Positions 50,660 through 59,998 of a DNA stretch of 64,000 bases are shown piece after piece. The notes under the pieces are model-generated. The model had not been told where the DNA came from, did no database searches, and saw nothing but the letters and a program-made list of their open reading frames with translations. How positions within the stretch are numbered: position 1 is the stretch's first letter; the number at the start of each line of letters is the position of its first letter. Both the position numbers and the translations under genes were made by a program. The DNA comes from Nitrospirota bacterium (GTDB taxonomy: Bacteria; Nitrospirota; Nitrospiria; Nitrospirales; Nitrospiraceae), in assembly GCA_040755395.1 (NCBI GenBank), contig JBFMAX010000001.1, positions 496,001-560,000 of the forward strand, read 5' to 3'.

Positions 50660-53398
50660 ATGACCACCGCAACGGCTGAACACAGCGTGCTCATTGTCGA
50701 CGATGAAGAGGATATCGTCTTGACGCTGCGGGACCTGCTGGAGCACGACGGGTACCGGGTCGATTTCGCCGGCACCTGCGCCGAGGCCATCGCCCGCGCC
50801 GCCGAACGCCATTACAACGCGGTGCTGCTCGACCTGACTCTGCCCGACGGCGACGGGCTCACCGTGTTGAAGGCGCTGCAGGAGCGCGACCCGACGCTGC
50901 CGGTCATCGTCCTGACCGCCGACGTCTCGACGGACCGGCGGGTCGATTTGCGGACCCAAGGCGCCTTCGATTATCTGACCAAGCCCTATAACCGCGACGA
51001 TCTGCGCGCCACGCTGCGCAAGGCGGTCGGGGTCAAAGCCCTTGCCGTGAAGGCGGCCCGGGTGGAACACGCCTTGACCGAGAGCCAGGAACGGTTCCGC
51101 TCACTGGTCGAGTCGGCGACGGACGCCATCGTCGTCGCCGACCACCGCGGCCGCATCCTCTCCTGGAACCGGGCGGCCTCGACCTTGTTCGGCTATGCCG
51201 AGGCCGAGATTCTGGGCCGGCCGCTGACCGCGCTGATGCCGGCCCGTTACCGGGAGGCGCACCAGAATGGCCTGCAACGCCTCCGCGCCGGCGGCGAGAC
51301 CCGCCTCATCGGCAGAGTGGTCGAGCTGGAAGGGCTCCGGAAGGACGGCAGCGAGTTTCCGCTGGAACTCTCGCTGGCCACGTGGCGGACGCGGACCGAG
51401 ACGTTCTTCAGCGGGATCATCCGCGACATCTCCGAACGGAAACGGGTCCAGGCGGCGCTCGGGGTGAGCGAAGAGCGCTTCCGTTCTCTGGTGTCGAACA
51501 TTCCCGGCGCCGTCTATCGCTGCGCCTGCGATCCCCACTGGACGATGGAGTTCCTGACCGACGGCGTCCAGGATCTCTGCGGGTATCCCGCGTCGGACTT
51601 TCTCGGCAACCGCGTCCGGTCGTACGCCAGCGTCATCCATCCGGACGATCGGGCGACGGTCGAGCGACAGGTCCATGAGGCGGTAGCGCAGCGACGGCCG
51701 TACGTCATCGAGTATCGGCTGTTGCACAGCAACGGCGACGTCCGATGGGTGTACGAGAAGGGGCAAGGAGTCTTCGAGGACGGCCGGGTGCGCTGGCTCG
51801 ACGGGGTCATCGTGGACATTACGGACCGCAAGCGGGCCGAAGCGGCGCTCCAGGACAGCGAAGAGCGGTATCGCGCGCTCTACGAAGACAACCCGTCCAT
51901 GTACTTCATGGTCGATCCCGACGGGAGGATCCTCTCGGTCAATCCTTTCGGCGCCGAACAACTCGGCTACACCGTCGCGGAGCTCCTCGGCCGGCCGGTC
52001 CTGTCGGTGTTTCACGCCGAGGACCGCCAGGCCGTGGCCCGGGAACTCGAGATGTGCCTGGAACACTTCGGCCGGGCGATCAGTTGGGAATTGCGTAAGG
52101 TCCGGAAGGACGGGGTCGTGATTTGGGTCCGCGAAACGGCCCGGGCGGTGCAAACCGCCGCCCACGGGCCGGTCGTGTTGATCGTCTGCGAGGACATCAC
52201 CGACCGCAAACGGGCCGAAGATGCGGAGCGGGAAAGCGAAGAGCGGTTCCGCCAGTTGGCCGAACAGATCAGAGAAGTCTTTTGGCTCAGCGATGCCGAG
52301 AAAAATCGGATCTATTATGTCAGTCCTGCGTACGAGCAGATCTGGGGCCGCCCCTGCGACGCGCTCTACGCCTCGCCTCGGTCGTGGTTGGACGCCATTC
52401 ATCCCGACGACCGGCCCCGCGTGCTCGAGGCGGCGCTCACCAAGCAAGTCGGCGGAGAGTACGACGAAGAGTATCGGATCGTGCGGCCGGACGGATCGGA
52501 GCGGTGGATTCGGGACCGCGCCTTCCCTGTCCGTGACGCGACCGGCCGAGTGTATCGGATCGCCGGGCTCGCCGAGGACATCACCGACCGCAAACGGATC
52601 GAAGCAGCCCTGCGCGACAGCAACGAGCGCCTGGACCTCGCGGTGCGGGGGTCCACCGACGGGCTATGGGACGGCCGCGTCATCCCCGGCGAGCACTGGT
52701 CCTCCCCGCGGACGCCGGTCTGGTGGTCGCCCCGCCTCAAAGAGCTGTTGGGGTTTGCCGACGACGAGTTCCCGGACGTGCTGGAGAGTTGGTCCTCCCG
52801 CCTCCATCCCGACGATAAGGACCGGGTCTTTGCCGCGCTGACGGCGCACATCGAGCGGAAGGAGCCGTATGACGTGGAATATCGGTTGCTGAACAAGGCG
52901 GGCGAATACCGGTGGTTCCGCGCCAGAGGGCAGGCCGTCTGGGACGACCAGGGTCGGCTGGTCCGAATGGCCGGCTCCCTGCAATGCGTCACCGACCGGA
53001 AGCGCGCGGAGGAAGCCCTGCGCGCGAGCGAGGAGCGGTTGCGGCTGGCGCTTCGCGCCGCCGACTTGGGGGTGTGGGATTGGGACCTCCGCTCGGGCCG
53101 CGTGTATTGGTCCGAGACCGTCGAAGCGTTCTTCGGCCTCCCTTCCGGTTCGTTCCCCGGGACGCATGCCGCGTACCTCGATCTCATTTACCTCGAGGAT
53201 CGCGGCCTCGTGCTGCAGGCCGTTCAGGACGCCGTCGAGGGACGAGCGGCGTTCGAGATCGAGCATCGGGTGGTCCGGCCGGACGGCACGCTGCATTGGC
53301 TGGCCTGGTCGGGCCGGGTCATGCGGGAGACGGACGGAACGGCGATCCGGATCCTCGGCACGGTGCGGGACGTGACGACAGCCAAACAACGCGCGTGA
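50660..53398 (+). CDS. REC-PASx6 signalling protein without a kinase domain
   Basis: 912 residues from ATG 50660 (GTGGAGG 6 bp upstream). The receiver (about 10-130) has VDDEED, the phospho-acceptor in LLDLTLPDGDG (about 56) and the conserved Lys in YLTKPY. At least six PAS/PAC units follow to the end, each closed by a D-I-[ST]-[DE]-R-K-R motif, such as IIRDISERKR, VIVDITDRKR and SLQCVTDRKR. There is no HisKA, HATPase, GGDEF or EAL domain: the protein stops at VRDVTTAKQRA, immediately before a family A repeat. Its first 270 residues resemble those of the kinase at 56995. It may be a phospho-relay sensor scaffold, or a kinase that lost its output. Confidence 0.9.
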   Translation: MTTATAEHSVLIVDDEEDIVLTLRDLLEHDGYRVDFAGTCAEAIARAAERHYNAVLLDLTLPDGDGLTVLKALQERDPTLPVIVLTADVSTDRRVDLRTQGAFDYLTKPYNRDDLRATLRKAVGVKALAVKAARVEHALTESQERFRSLVESATDAIVVADHRGRILSWNRAASTLFGYAEAEILGRPLTALMPARYREAHQNGLQRLRAGGETRLIGRVVELEGLRKDGSEFPLELSLATWRTRTETFFSGIIRDISERKRVQAALGVSEERFRSLVSNIPGAVYRCACDPHWTMEFLTDGVQDLCGYPASDFLGNRVRSYASVIHPDDRATVERQVHEAVAQRRPYVIEYRLLHSNGDVRWVYEKGQGVFEDGRVRWLDGVIVDITDRKRAEAALQDSEERYRALYEDNPSMYFMVDPDGRILSVNPFGAEQLGYTVAELLGRPVLSVFHAEDRQAVARELEMCLEHFGRAISWELRKVRKDGVVIWVRETARAVQTAAHGPVVLIVCEDITDRKRAEDAERESEERFRQLAEQIREVFWLSDAEKNRIYYVSPAYEQIWGRPCDALYASPRSWLDAIHPDDRPRVLEAALTKQVGGEYDEEYRIVRPDGSERWIRDRAFPVRDATGRVYRIAGLAEDITDRKRIEAALRDSNERLDLAVRGSTDGLWDGRVIPGEHWSSPRTPVWWSPRLKELLGFADDEFPDVLESWSSRLHPDDKDRVFAALTAHIERKEPYDVEYRLLNKAGEYRWFRARGQAVWDDQGRLVRMAGSLQCVTDRKRAEEALRASEERLRLALRAADLGVWDWDLRSGRVYWSETVEAFFGLPSGSFPGTHAAYLDLIYLEDRGLVLQAVQDAVEGRAAFEIEHRVVRPDGTLHWLAWSGRVMRETDGTAIRILGTVRDVTTAKQRA

Positions 53399-53507
53399 AG
53401 GGGAAGAGCAGCTATCAGCTACACCCCTCACCCTCCCCTCTCCCACCACCGGGGGAGAGGAGCAAGGTGAGGGGGATTTTCGACCGGGGCATGAGGAGCC
53501 CGACTTG

Positions 53508-54443
53508 GTGAGGAGACGGTCGTTCGCCACCACCCTGTTCTTCATCTGCCTGCCGATGATGATCGGCGAGGCCGCCGGTTTATTCCCCGCCGCCGCCGCC
53601 GAGTTCGCCATTCTCAAATCCTCCAACATCAAGGCGTACAACGACGCCGTCGACGGCTTCAAAGCGGCGGCGCCCAACGGCTCGACCTTCGGGGAATACG
53701 ATCTGGACGGCGACCTGGACCGGGGCCGCAAGCTCGCGCGCAAGATCCGCGCGTCGGACGCCGCGTTGGTCCTGGCCGTGGGCTTGAAGGCGGCGATAGC
53801 CGCCAAACTGGAGATCGTCGATACCCCGGTCATCTACGTGATGGTGCTCGACCCCTCGAAGCATGATCTGACGGCGCCCAACATGACCGGCATCCTTCTG
53901 GAGGTGCCGCTCGACCGGCAGCTCGGCACGATCCGGTCGCTCCTGCCCGGCCAACGGCGCGTCGGCGTCATCTACGACCCGAGCAAGACCTCGGCCGTCG
54001 TGGAGGAGGCGCGCCGCCAGGCCAAGGCCTACGGCTTGGAACTCGTGGCCGCTCAAGTGTCGAGCGAAAAGGACGTGCCGGCCTCGCTGCGGACTCTGCT
54101 GCCGACCGTCGGGGCGCTGTGGCTGGTCCCGGATTCGACGGTCTTGACCGATGAGTCGCTCAGGTACATCCTAAACACGGCCTTGGACCAGAAAGTCCCG
54201 GTCATCGGCTTTTCGCCGGAATTCGTCCGGAGCGGCGCGCTGCTCAGTCTCTCGGTGAACTACAGAGACATCGGCCGCCAGGCGGGCGGTCTGGCCCGTC
54301 GGATTCTGGACGGCCACGTCAGCCTGCCGCTCAAGGCGGTTCCGGCCGACCGGATCAAGATGACCCTGAATTTGAAAACGGCGCGGTTCCTGGGCATCGA
54401 CATTCCCAAGGAGATCGAAGCCCGCGCCGATGAAACGTATTGA
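53508..54443 (+). CDS. ABC-type substrate-binding protein (PF04392-like)
   Basis: 311 residues from GTG 53508 (AGGAG 9 bp upstream; the adjacent TTG 53505 is possible). The signal peptide has TTLFFICLPMMIGEAAGLFP and is cut near AAAAEF. The periplasmic-binding fold shows AILKSSNIKAYNDAVDGFKA, a GILLEVPLDRQLGTIRSLLP segment and VIGFSPEFVRSGALLSLSVN. This group of binding proteins is often encoded with sensor kinases instead of ABC permeases. Here the end overlaps the start of the kinase gene by 14 bp, so it probably senses a ligand for that kinase. No permease or ATPase is present. Confidence 0.87.
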   Translation: MRRRSFATTLFFICLPMMIGEAAGLFPAAAAEFAILKSSNIKAYNDAVDGFKAAAPNGSTFGEYDLDGDLDRGRKLARKIRASDAALVLAVGLKAAIAAKLEIVDTPVIYVMVLDPSKHDLTAPNMTGILLEVPLDRQLGTIRSLLPGQRRVGVIYDPSKTSAVVEEARRQAKAYGLELVAAQVSSEKDVPASLRTLLPTVGALWLVPDSTVLTDESLRYILNTALDQKVPVIGFSPEFVRSGALLSLSVNYRDIGRQAGGLARRILDGHVSLPLKAVPADRIKMTLNLKTARFLGIDIPKEIEARADETY

Positions 54444-56661
54444 GCCCCGAACTCTGAGGCAGCCGATGGATCGCCATCCGCATCAACGTTTCGTCAGTCT
54501 GCGGACGAAGTTCGTGGCGCTCTCCGGCCTGATCATCGTGGCGACCACCTCGAGCGTGAGTTGGTATTTCGTCCAGGACAAGCGCGCGGCGATGACCGAG
54601 CGGTTGACCGGTCTGGGCTCCGTGCTGGTCAAAAATCTGGAACATACGGCCCATTATTCCATCATCAGCGAGGACCGGCCGACGCTGGCGACGTACACGG
54701 ACGGCGTCATGGAAGTGGACGAAGTCGTGTACGTGGTGATCACGGGCTCGGACGGCACCGTCCTGGCGGCCAAGAGCAAGGGCCATCTCACCGGGCGGCC
54801 GGATTTTTCCCGCTCTGCCGACCAGCCGCTGTATCCGGATCCGTCCTTGGCGCGCCGCCTGATCGAGACGCCCTCGCCCGAGCCGCGGATCATGCATCTG
54901 CGGGACCCGGACGGAGAATCGTTCTACGATTTCGCCCTGCCGGTCGTGCAGTCCAGCCGGGAAAAGTTGCGCTCCCAAGCGTTGGCGCTGCAGTTGGAGG
55001 AAAGCTTCAAGGAGCAGGGTGCGCCGAAGGAGCCGGTCTACGGCGTGATCCAGATCGGCCTGACCGAGGCGAAACTCCAGCGCGCCCTGACCGACATCGT
55101 CAAGAACATCGTGCTGATCACGTCGGCGATTATCGCGGCCGGCATTCTGGGGACGCTTCTGCTCACCGCGCGGATCATCACGCCGCTGCGCAGCCTGGCG
55201 GCGATGGCGCGGCGGGTAGCCGAGGGGGATCTGGCCGCCTCGGCGACGCCCACGACCCGGGACGAAGTCGGCCAGCTCACGCTGTTGTTCAACCAGATGA
55301 CGGAATCGCTGAAAGAGCGCGACCAGGCGATCTCCGCCAATCTGGAAACCATCCGGCGGCAGGTGAACCAGTTGACCACCCTGAACCAAGCCAGCGCGGC
55401 CATCACCTCGACGCTCGATCTCGACAAACTGCTGACGACCGTCCTTCATCTGCTGCTCGACAACCTGGGCTTCGCCCGGACGATCCTGATCCTCTACGAC
55501 AGCGAGCGGGGAATCGCCTACACGGGTCGCGTCGCGGGCGTTCCGCCCGACGTGGAACGGAAAGCCCGGTCGCTGGAAATTCCGGTGCAGGACGACGGAA
55601 GCCTCGACGCGGATCTGCTGCTTCACGGCAAGCCGGTGCTCGCGCTCAACATCGAGACGGTGGCGCAGCGCATGCATCCCGACATGAAGTCACTCGCCAT
55701 GGAGGTCGGCATCATCTCGTTCGTCGCCGTGCCCCTCCGCAGCAAGCAGCGCGTCCTTGGCTACCTGGCGGCGGACCGGGGCAGCCCCCGCTGCACGCAA
55801 GAGGACCTCGAACTGCTGATGACGGTCGCCAGCCACGTCGCGGTGGCGCTGGACAACGCTCGCGCCTACCTCGAACTGGAACTGCTCACACAGACGCTCG
55901 AAAAGCGCGTGCAGGAGCGGACGCAGGAATTGCGGGCGGCGAACGAGGCGCTCGAAGAGCAGGACAAGCGCCGCGCGGCGTTCATCAAGGTCGCCTCACA
56001 CCAAATGCGCACGCCCATGGCGGTGATCAGCGGCAGCGTGGACAACATGTTGGATGGTTTGACCGGAGCGTTGACGGAGAAACAGTCGACATACCTGCTC
56101 CGAATGAAGAAAAACGTGGCCGACCTCACGGACCTCATCAACCGGCTGTTGAGCTGGATGGAGATCGACCCCCGGCGCGCGCAACTGACGCTCACGCGGT
56201 GTTCGCTGTGGGAGATCATTACGGATTTGGTCGAGAGCCTACAGATGATGGCGGAGAAAGAGGGGGTCAAGCTGGTGGTCAAGCCCGCGCCCAACCTCCC
56301 CCCGATCATGGCCGATCGGAGTTGGATCAGGGAGGTGTTCTCCAATCTCATCAACAACGCCATTAAGTTCACGCCGCCCGGGGGCCAGGTCGCGATCGAG
56401 TTTCTCGTCCGGGACGACGGGTTCCTCCAAACCTGCATCACCGACACGGGCTGCGGCATCGATGCGCAGGAATTGCCTAAGCTCTTCCACGAATTCGTCA
56501 AAATCATATCGAGTCGTCCCGACAAACAGGGGTCCCGTCTCGGCCTGGCCATCTGCAAGCAAGCTATCGAGCTTCACGGCGGGACGATTTGGGTGGAAAG
56601 CCGGCTCGGCGAAGGCAGCCGCTTCTTCTTTACACTCCCGCTCGACGCACGGGTGACCTGA
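54430..56661 (+). CDS. HAMP-GAF sensor histidine kinase
   Basis: 743 residues. Transmembrane segment 1 (about 28-47) is followed by a periplasmic domain with DEVVYVVITGSDGTVLAAKS. Segment 2 is at about 222-243, a HAMP domain at about 245-297 (ARIITPLRSLAAMARRVAEG), a GAF domain at about 318-475 and a coiled coil (KRVQERTQELRAANEALEEQ). HisKA has the phospho-acceptor His in VASHQMRTPM (about 522). HATPase_c has FSNLINNAIKFTPPGG, the G1 box ITDTGCGI and the G2 box GSRLGLAICK. Its start overlaps the binding-protein gene by 14 bp, which suggests a two-protein sensor. The cognate regulator may be the REC proteins in this cluster. Confidence 0.93.
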   Translation: MKRIEPRTLRQPMDRHPHQRFVSLRTKFVALSGLIIVATTSSVSWYFVQDKRAAMTERLTGLGSVLVKNLEHTAHYSIISEDRPTLATYTDGVMEVDEVVYVVITGSDGTVLAAKSKGHLTGRPDFSRSADQPLYPDPSLARRLIETPSPEPRIMHLRDPDGESFYDFALPVVQSSREKLRSQALALQLEESFKEQGAPKEPVYGVIQIGLTEAKLQRALTDIVKNIVLITSAIIAAGILGTLLLTARIITPLRSLAAMARRVAEGDLAASATPTTRDEVGQLTLLFNQMTESLKERDQAISANLETIRRQVNQLTTLNQASAAITSTLDLDKLLTTVLHLLLDNLGFARTILILYDSERGIAYTGRVAGVPPDVERKARSLEIPVQDDGSLDADLLLHGKPVLALNIETVAQRMHPDMKSLAMEVGIISFVAVPLRSKQRVLGYLAADRGSPRCTQEDLELLMTVASHVAVALDNARAYLELELLTQTLEKRVQERTQELRAANEALEEQDKRRAAFIKVASHQMRTPMAVISGSVDNMLDGLTGALTEKQSTYLLRMKKNVADLTDLINRLLSWMEIDPRRAQLTLTRCSLWEIITDLVESLQMMAEKEGVKLVVKPAPNLPPIMADRSWIREVFSNLINNAIKFTPPGGQVAIEFLVRDDGFLQTCITDTGCGIDAQELPKLFHEFVKIISSRPDKQGSRLGLAICKQAIELHGGTIWVESRLGEGSRFFFTLPLDARVT

Positions 56662-56685
56662 CCCGGGCCGCGTTCCGCATCCCGC

Positions 56686-56722
56686 ATCCATAATTCCTCA
56701 TTCATCATTCCTCATTCCTAAT
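56686..56722. repeat. dispersed repeat, family C
   Basis: CCATAATTCCTCATTCATCA and TTCCTCATTCCTAATTT, after the kinase gene stop. Confidence 0.7.
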
Positions 56723-56737
56723 TTTTCTCAGCCAGGT

Positions 56738-56775
56738 GTATCCCATCCGATACCGTTTCGTATTGCATTCGATAC
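56738..56775. promoter_or_regulatory. tandem enhancer-like sites (GTATC-N6-GATAC), locus 4
   Basis: GTATC-CCATCC-GATAC (56738-56753, perfect) and GTATT-GCATTC-GATAC (56760-56775), 22 bp apart. Site 2 begins 133 bp upstream of the -24/-12 promoter at 56893. Confidence 0.75.
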
Positions 56776-56892
56776 CCCCGGCTCCGCCGATCTCCGGAAA
56801 AACCCTGTATTCTCTGCAACTCGTCTCCCCATCTTTCCCATAGAATCAAGGGGTTCTTGCGGACCTTCTCGGCCCGTGAATGACCGGCGTCG

Positions 56893-56907
56893 TGGCACGC
56901 CGGTTGC
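56893..56907 (+). promoter_or_regulatory. sigma-54 promoter, locus 4 (kinase operon)
   Basis: TGGCACG-CCGG-TTGC, a full match to the -24/-12 consensus, about 90 bp upstream of the kinase start. A family A hairpin lies between it and the start (about 56931-56980). Confidence 0.87.
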
Positions 56908-56994
56908 TCCTTCCCTGCCTAGAATATGCCCCCTCACCCTCCCCTCTCCCCCAGGATGGGGGGAGGATAAAGGTGAGGGGTGAGCCAAGGGCTC

Positions 56995-59799
56995 ATGAAG
57001 ACTGTGTCACAAGCTGAACCGGCGATGGTTTCGGATCCCGAGAGCGAACGAAGGAACTCCGCCATGCCCGCTCCCTCGGTCCTCATTGTGGACGACAACC
57101 CCGACATCCGCGATTCACTCAGCGATATGTTGATCCACGAAGGGTACGCCGTCGAGAGCGTCGGGTACGGCGCCGACGCCATCCAGCACATCAAGCAGAA
57201 GCGGTACGGGGCGGCCATCCTCGACATGCAACTCCCCGACCTGGACGGCCTGTCGGTGCTCAAGGTCATCACGGAGCTGGACCCGAACTTGCCTATCGTG
57301 GTCATTACGGCGTACGGCACCAACGAGAACCGGTCGGGGTCGCTGACCCGCGGCGCGTTCGCCTACCTGACCAAGCCGTACGATTCCGGAGAGGTCAAGG
57401 CGATCCTGCGGCGGGCCTTCTCCGTCAAAGGTCTCGAGGTGCGGGCTGAGCACGTCGAGCAGGCGTTGCGGGCCAGCGAGGCGCGATTCCGCACGCTGGT
57501 CGAATCCGCCACCGACGCCATCGTGCTCGCCGATCACCGGGGGCACATCATCTCCTGGAACCAGGCGGCGGAGCGCCTGTTCGGCTATAGCAAGCAGGAC
57601 GCGCTGGGCCGGCCGGTGACGATCCTCATGCCCGCGCGCTACCGACCGTCCAACGAGGCGGCCCTGGCGCGGCTGGAACGCACCGGCCAGTCCACGCTGG
57701 TCGGGAAAACCCTGGAATTCACGGGCCTCACGAAATCCGGGCAGGAGTTTCCCCTGGAACTGTCGCTCGCGTCGTGGACCACGAAGGACGGCACCTATTA
57801 CAGCGGCATCATCCGCGACATCAGCGAGCGCAAGCGGGCCGAGGACGCGCTGCGCCGGCTCAGCCGCCACAACCAACTCCTGCTCGATTCGGCCGGCGAC
57901 GGCATCTACGGCCTCGACCTCGAAGGACGCACCACGTTCGTCAACCCGGCCGCGGCCCGCATGCTGGGCTGGGAGATCGCCGATCTGCTCGGCCGGCCCA
58001 TGCACGATTTCGTCCACCACGCGCATGGCGACGGCAGTCCCTACCCGCCGGAAGCCTGCCCGATTTATGCCGCGCTCAAGGACGGCGCCGTCCACCAGGT
58101 GCACAACGAGGTCTTCTGGAGGAAGGACGGCACCGGCTTTCCGGTCGAGTACGTGAGCACGCCCATCCACGAAGAGGGCGCGCTCGTCGGCGCCGTCGTG
58201 GTCTTCAAGGACATCAGCGAGCGGAAACGGGCCGAAAGCCTTCAGCAAACCCAGTTGGCGATCAGCCACGTCCTGGCGGCGGCGGACACCCTCGAGGACG
58301 CGGCGCCGCACATTCTGCAAGCGGTCTGCGACACCGCCGGATGGGAACTGGGGGTCCTGTGGCTCATGGATCACGGCGCCCGCGCGCTGCGGTGCGAGAC
58401 CATCTGGCAGAAGCCGGACGCCGGTCTGGACGAATTCGCGGCGCTCAGCCGCGCGACGACGCTGCCGCCCGGCGTCGGGTTGCCGGGCCGTGTGTGGTCC
58501 GCCGGCGACGCCGCCTGGATCCTCGACGTCGTCAACGATCCGAATTTCCCGCGGGCGCCGGCCGCCGCCCGCGTCGGCCTGCACGCCGCCTTCGCCTTTC
58601 CCATTCGCGTGGGTGGTCACCTCCACGGGGTCATCGAATTCTTCAGCCGCGCCGTTCGCGAGCTGGACGGCACGTTGCTCAAGATGATGGCCGACATCGG
58701 CATGAAGATCGGCCAATTCGTCGAGCGGAAGCAGGCCGCCCAGGCGCTGGTGCGGGCGTACGAAGAAACCGAAAAGATTCTCGCCAGCCTCCCCGGCGCC
58801 ATCCTGATCGTCGACAGCCGGGAGGAGATCGTGTACGCCAACGCGCTGGCCGTGCAGTATTTCGGAGGGTACGACCGCGCGACACTGGTCCGGCGTCGCC
58901 TGCATGACGCGCTCAAGCTCCCGCCGCCCGCCCGCGAACGACTCGAGCGCGAGCTGGCCGCCGTCCGCGCGGGCAACCCCCGGCCGCCGGACCCCGAGTT
59001 CGAGGCGGACAAGCGGGTCTATCGGTACCGCCTGTTTCCCCTGATGCTGCGCGCCGGCGAGCCGCCGCGGACGGGCATGATCATCTGGGACGTGACGGAG
59101 GAACGGCAGCTCCAGGATCACTTGCTGCAGACCGAAAAGCTGGCCAGCCTCGGCACGATGGTCTCCGGCATGGCCCATGAGATCAACAATCCCGCCCAGG
59201 CCATCCTGGGCATGGCGGAACTGCTGCTGGAAGAACGGGACCTGGAGAGGGTTCGCGAGTACGCCGCGGATATCATCGCCTACGCGAAACACGTCTCCGG
59301 CGTCGCCCGCGACTTCGCCGGCTATACCCGCTTGACGTCCCGAGACGGAGAATGCGAGGTGGACCTCCGTGAGCGGTTGGCCGAGGGGGTCAAGATGGTG
59401 CGGCGCGGCCCGCATTTCGGGTATGTCGAGGTCGTGACGACCTTCGAGCCCGTTCCGTTGCTCCGCGCCCGCAAGGCGGAGATCGACCAGCTCTTCATCA
59501 ATCTGATCAACAACGCCGTCCAGGCGATGAACGGCCGCGGCCGCCTGACCCTTTCCACGGCGGTCGAACAGGAGCAGATCATCGTCCGCGTCGACGACAC
59601 CGGGTGCGGCATCCCGAAGGCGATGCTGCATAAAATTTTCGATCCGTTTTTCACCACCAAAGAGCCGGGAAAAGGCACGGGCTTGGGATTGAGCATCGTG
59701 TACCGCATCGTCGCCAAATACGGGGGGACGCTCGGCGTCGAGAGCGAAGAAGGAAAAGGCACCCGATTCATCATCAGGTTTCCGCTCCATGGCGGGTAA
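56995..59799 (+). CDS. REC-PAS-GAF hybrid histidine kinase
   Basis: 934 residues from ATG 56995 (in-frame GTG at 56980 possible). Domains: receiver (about 22-140; VDDNPDIRDS, Asp in AILDMQLPDLDG, Lys in YLTKPY), PAS 1 (about 155-280), PAS 2 (about 290-410), GAF (about 420-575), PAS 3 (about 590-700), HisKA with His in MAHEINNPAQAILGMAELLL (about 725), and HATPase_c (about 815-930; INLINNAVQAM, DDTGCGI, GKGTGLGLSIVYRIV). The kinase core is of the NtrB-like type that often serves regulators of sigma-54 promoters. It has no membrane span, so it is cytosolic. It forms an operon with the REC gene at 59999 and sits under a sigma-54 promoter itself. Confidence 0.93.
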   Translation: MKTVSQAEPAMVSDPESERRNSAMPAPSVLIVDDNPDIRDSLSDMLIHEGYAVESVGYGADAIQHIKQKRYGAAILDMQLPDLDGLSVLKVITELDPNLPIVVITAYGTNENRSGSLTRGAFAYLTKPYDSGEVKAILRRAFSVKGLEVRAEHVEQALRASEARFRTLVESATDAIVLADHRGHIISWNQAAERLFGYSKQDALGRPVTILMPARYRPSNEAALARLERTGQSTLVGKTLEFTGLTKSGQEFPLELSLASWTTKDGTYYSGIIRDISERKRAEDALRRLSRHNQLLLDSAGDGIYGLDLEGRTTFVNPAAARMLGWEIADLLGRPMHDFVHHAHGDGSPYPPEACPIYAALKDGAVHQVHNEVFWRKDGTGFPVEYVSTPIHEEGALVGAVVVFKDISERKRAESLQQTQLAISHVLAAADTLEDAAPHILQAVCDTAGWELGVLWLMDHGARALRCETIWQKPDAGLDEFAALSRATTLPPGVGLPGRVWSAGDAAWILDVVNDPNFPRAPAAARVGLHAAFAFPIRVGGHLHGVIEFFSRAVRELDGTLLKMMADIGMKIGQFVERKQAAQALVRAYEETEKILASLPGAILIVDSREEIVYANALAVQYFGGYDRATLVRRRLHDALKLPPPARERLERELAAVRAGNPRPPDPEFEADKRVYRYRLFPLMLRAGEPPRTGMIIWDVTEERQLQDHLLQTEKLASLGTMVSGMAHEINNPAQAILGMAELLLEERDLERVREYAADIIAYAKHVSGVARDFAGYTRLTSRDGECEVDLRERLAEGVKMVRRGPHFGYVEVVTTFEPVPLLRARKAEIDQLFINLINNAVQAMNGRGRLTLSTAVEQEQIIVRVDDTGCGIPKAMLHKIFDPFFTTKEPGKGTGLGLSIVYRIVAKYGGTLGVESEEGKGTRFIIRFPLHGG

Positions 59800-59866
59800 C
59801 GGCCGGCAGCGAATAGCTCAGAGCTGCCCGCTGCTCGCTACTTGTTACTCGCCGCCATGCAAGTGC

Positions 59867-59951
59867 CCCCTCACCTTTCTCCTCTCCCCCCGGGGACCCG
59901 TTGCTCTGCAAGTTGCAACGGGTGATGGGGAGAGGGATGGGGTGAGGGGGA
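59867..59951. repeat. nested hairpin: family A stem enclosing family F hairpin, copy 4
   Basis: The outer arms CCCCTCACC and GGGTGAGGGG pair, a second stem TCCTCTCCCC/GGGGAGAGGG lies inside, and the family F hairpin ACCCGTTGC/GCAACGGGT (59896-59923, 10-base loop) forms the tip. It is the most complete form of the composite repeat in this window. It lies between the kinase gene and the REC gene. Confidence 0.8.
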
Positions 59952-59998
59952 AGCTGATGACTGAGAGCTGACGGCTATTTCTGAAACAGGAGGACTTT

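Noticed and set aside
57115-59790. An 891-residue minus-strand ORF opposite the hybrid kinase
   Set aside because: It is a codon-position shadow (Asp/Arg/Gly/Val-rich) of a gene with complete REC, PAS, GAF, HisKA and HATPase motifs.
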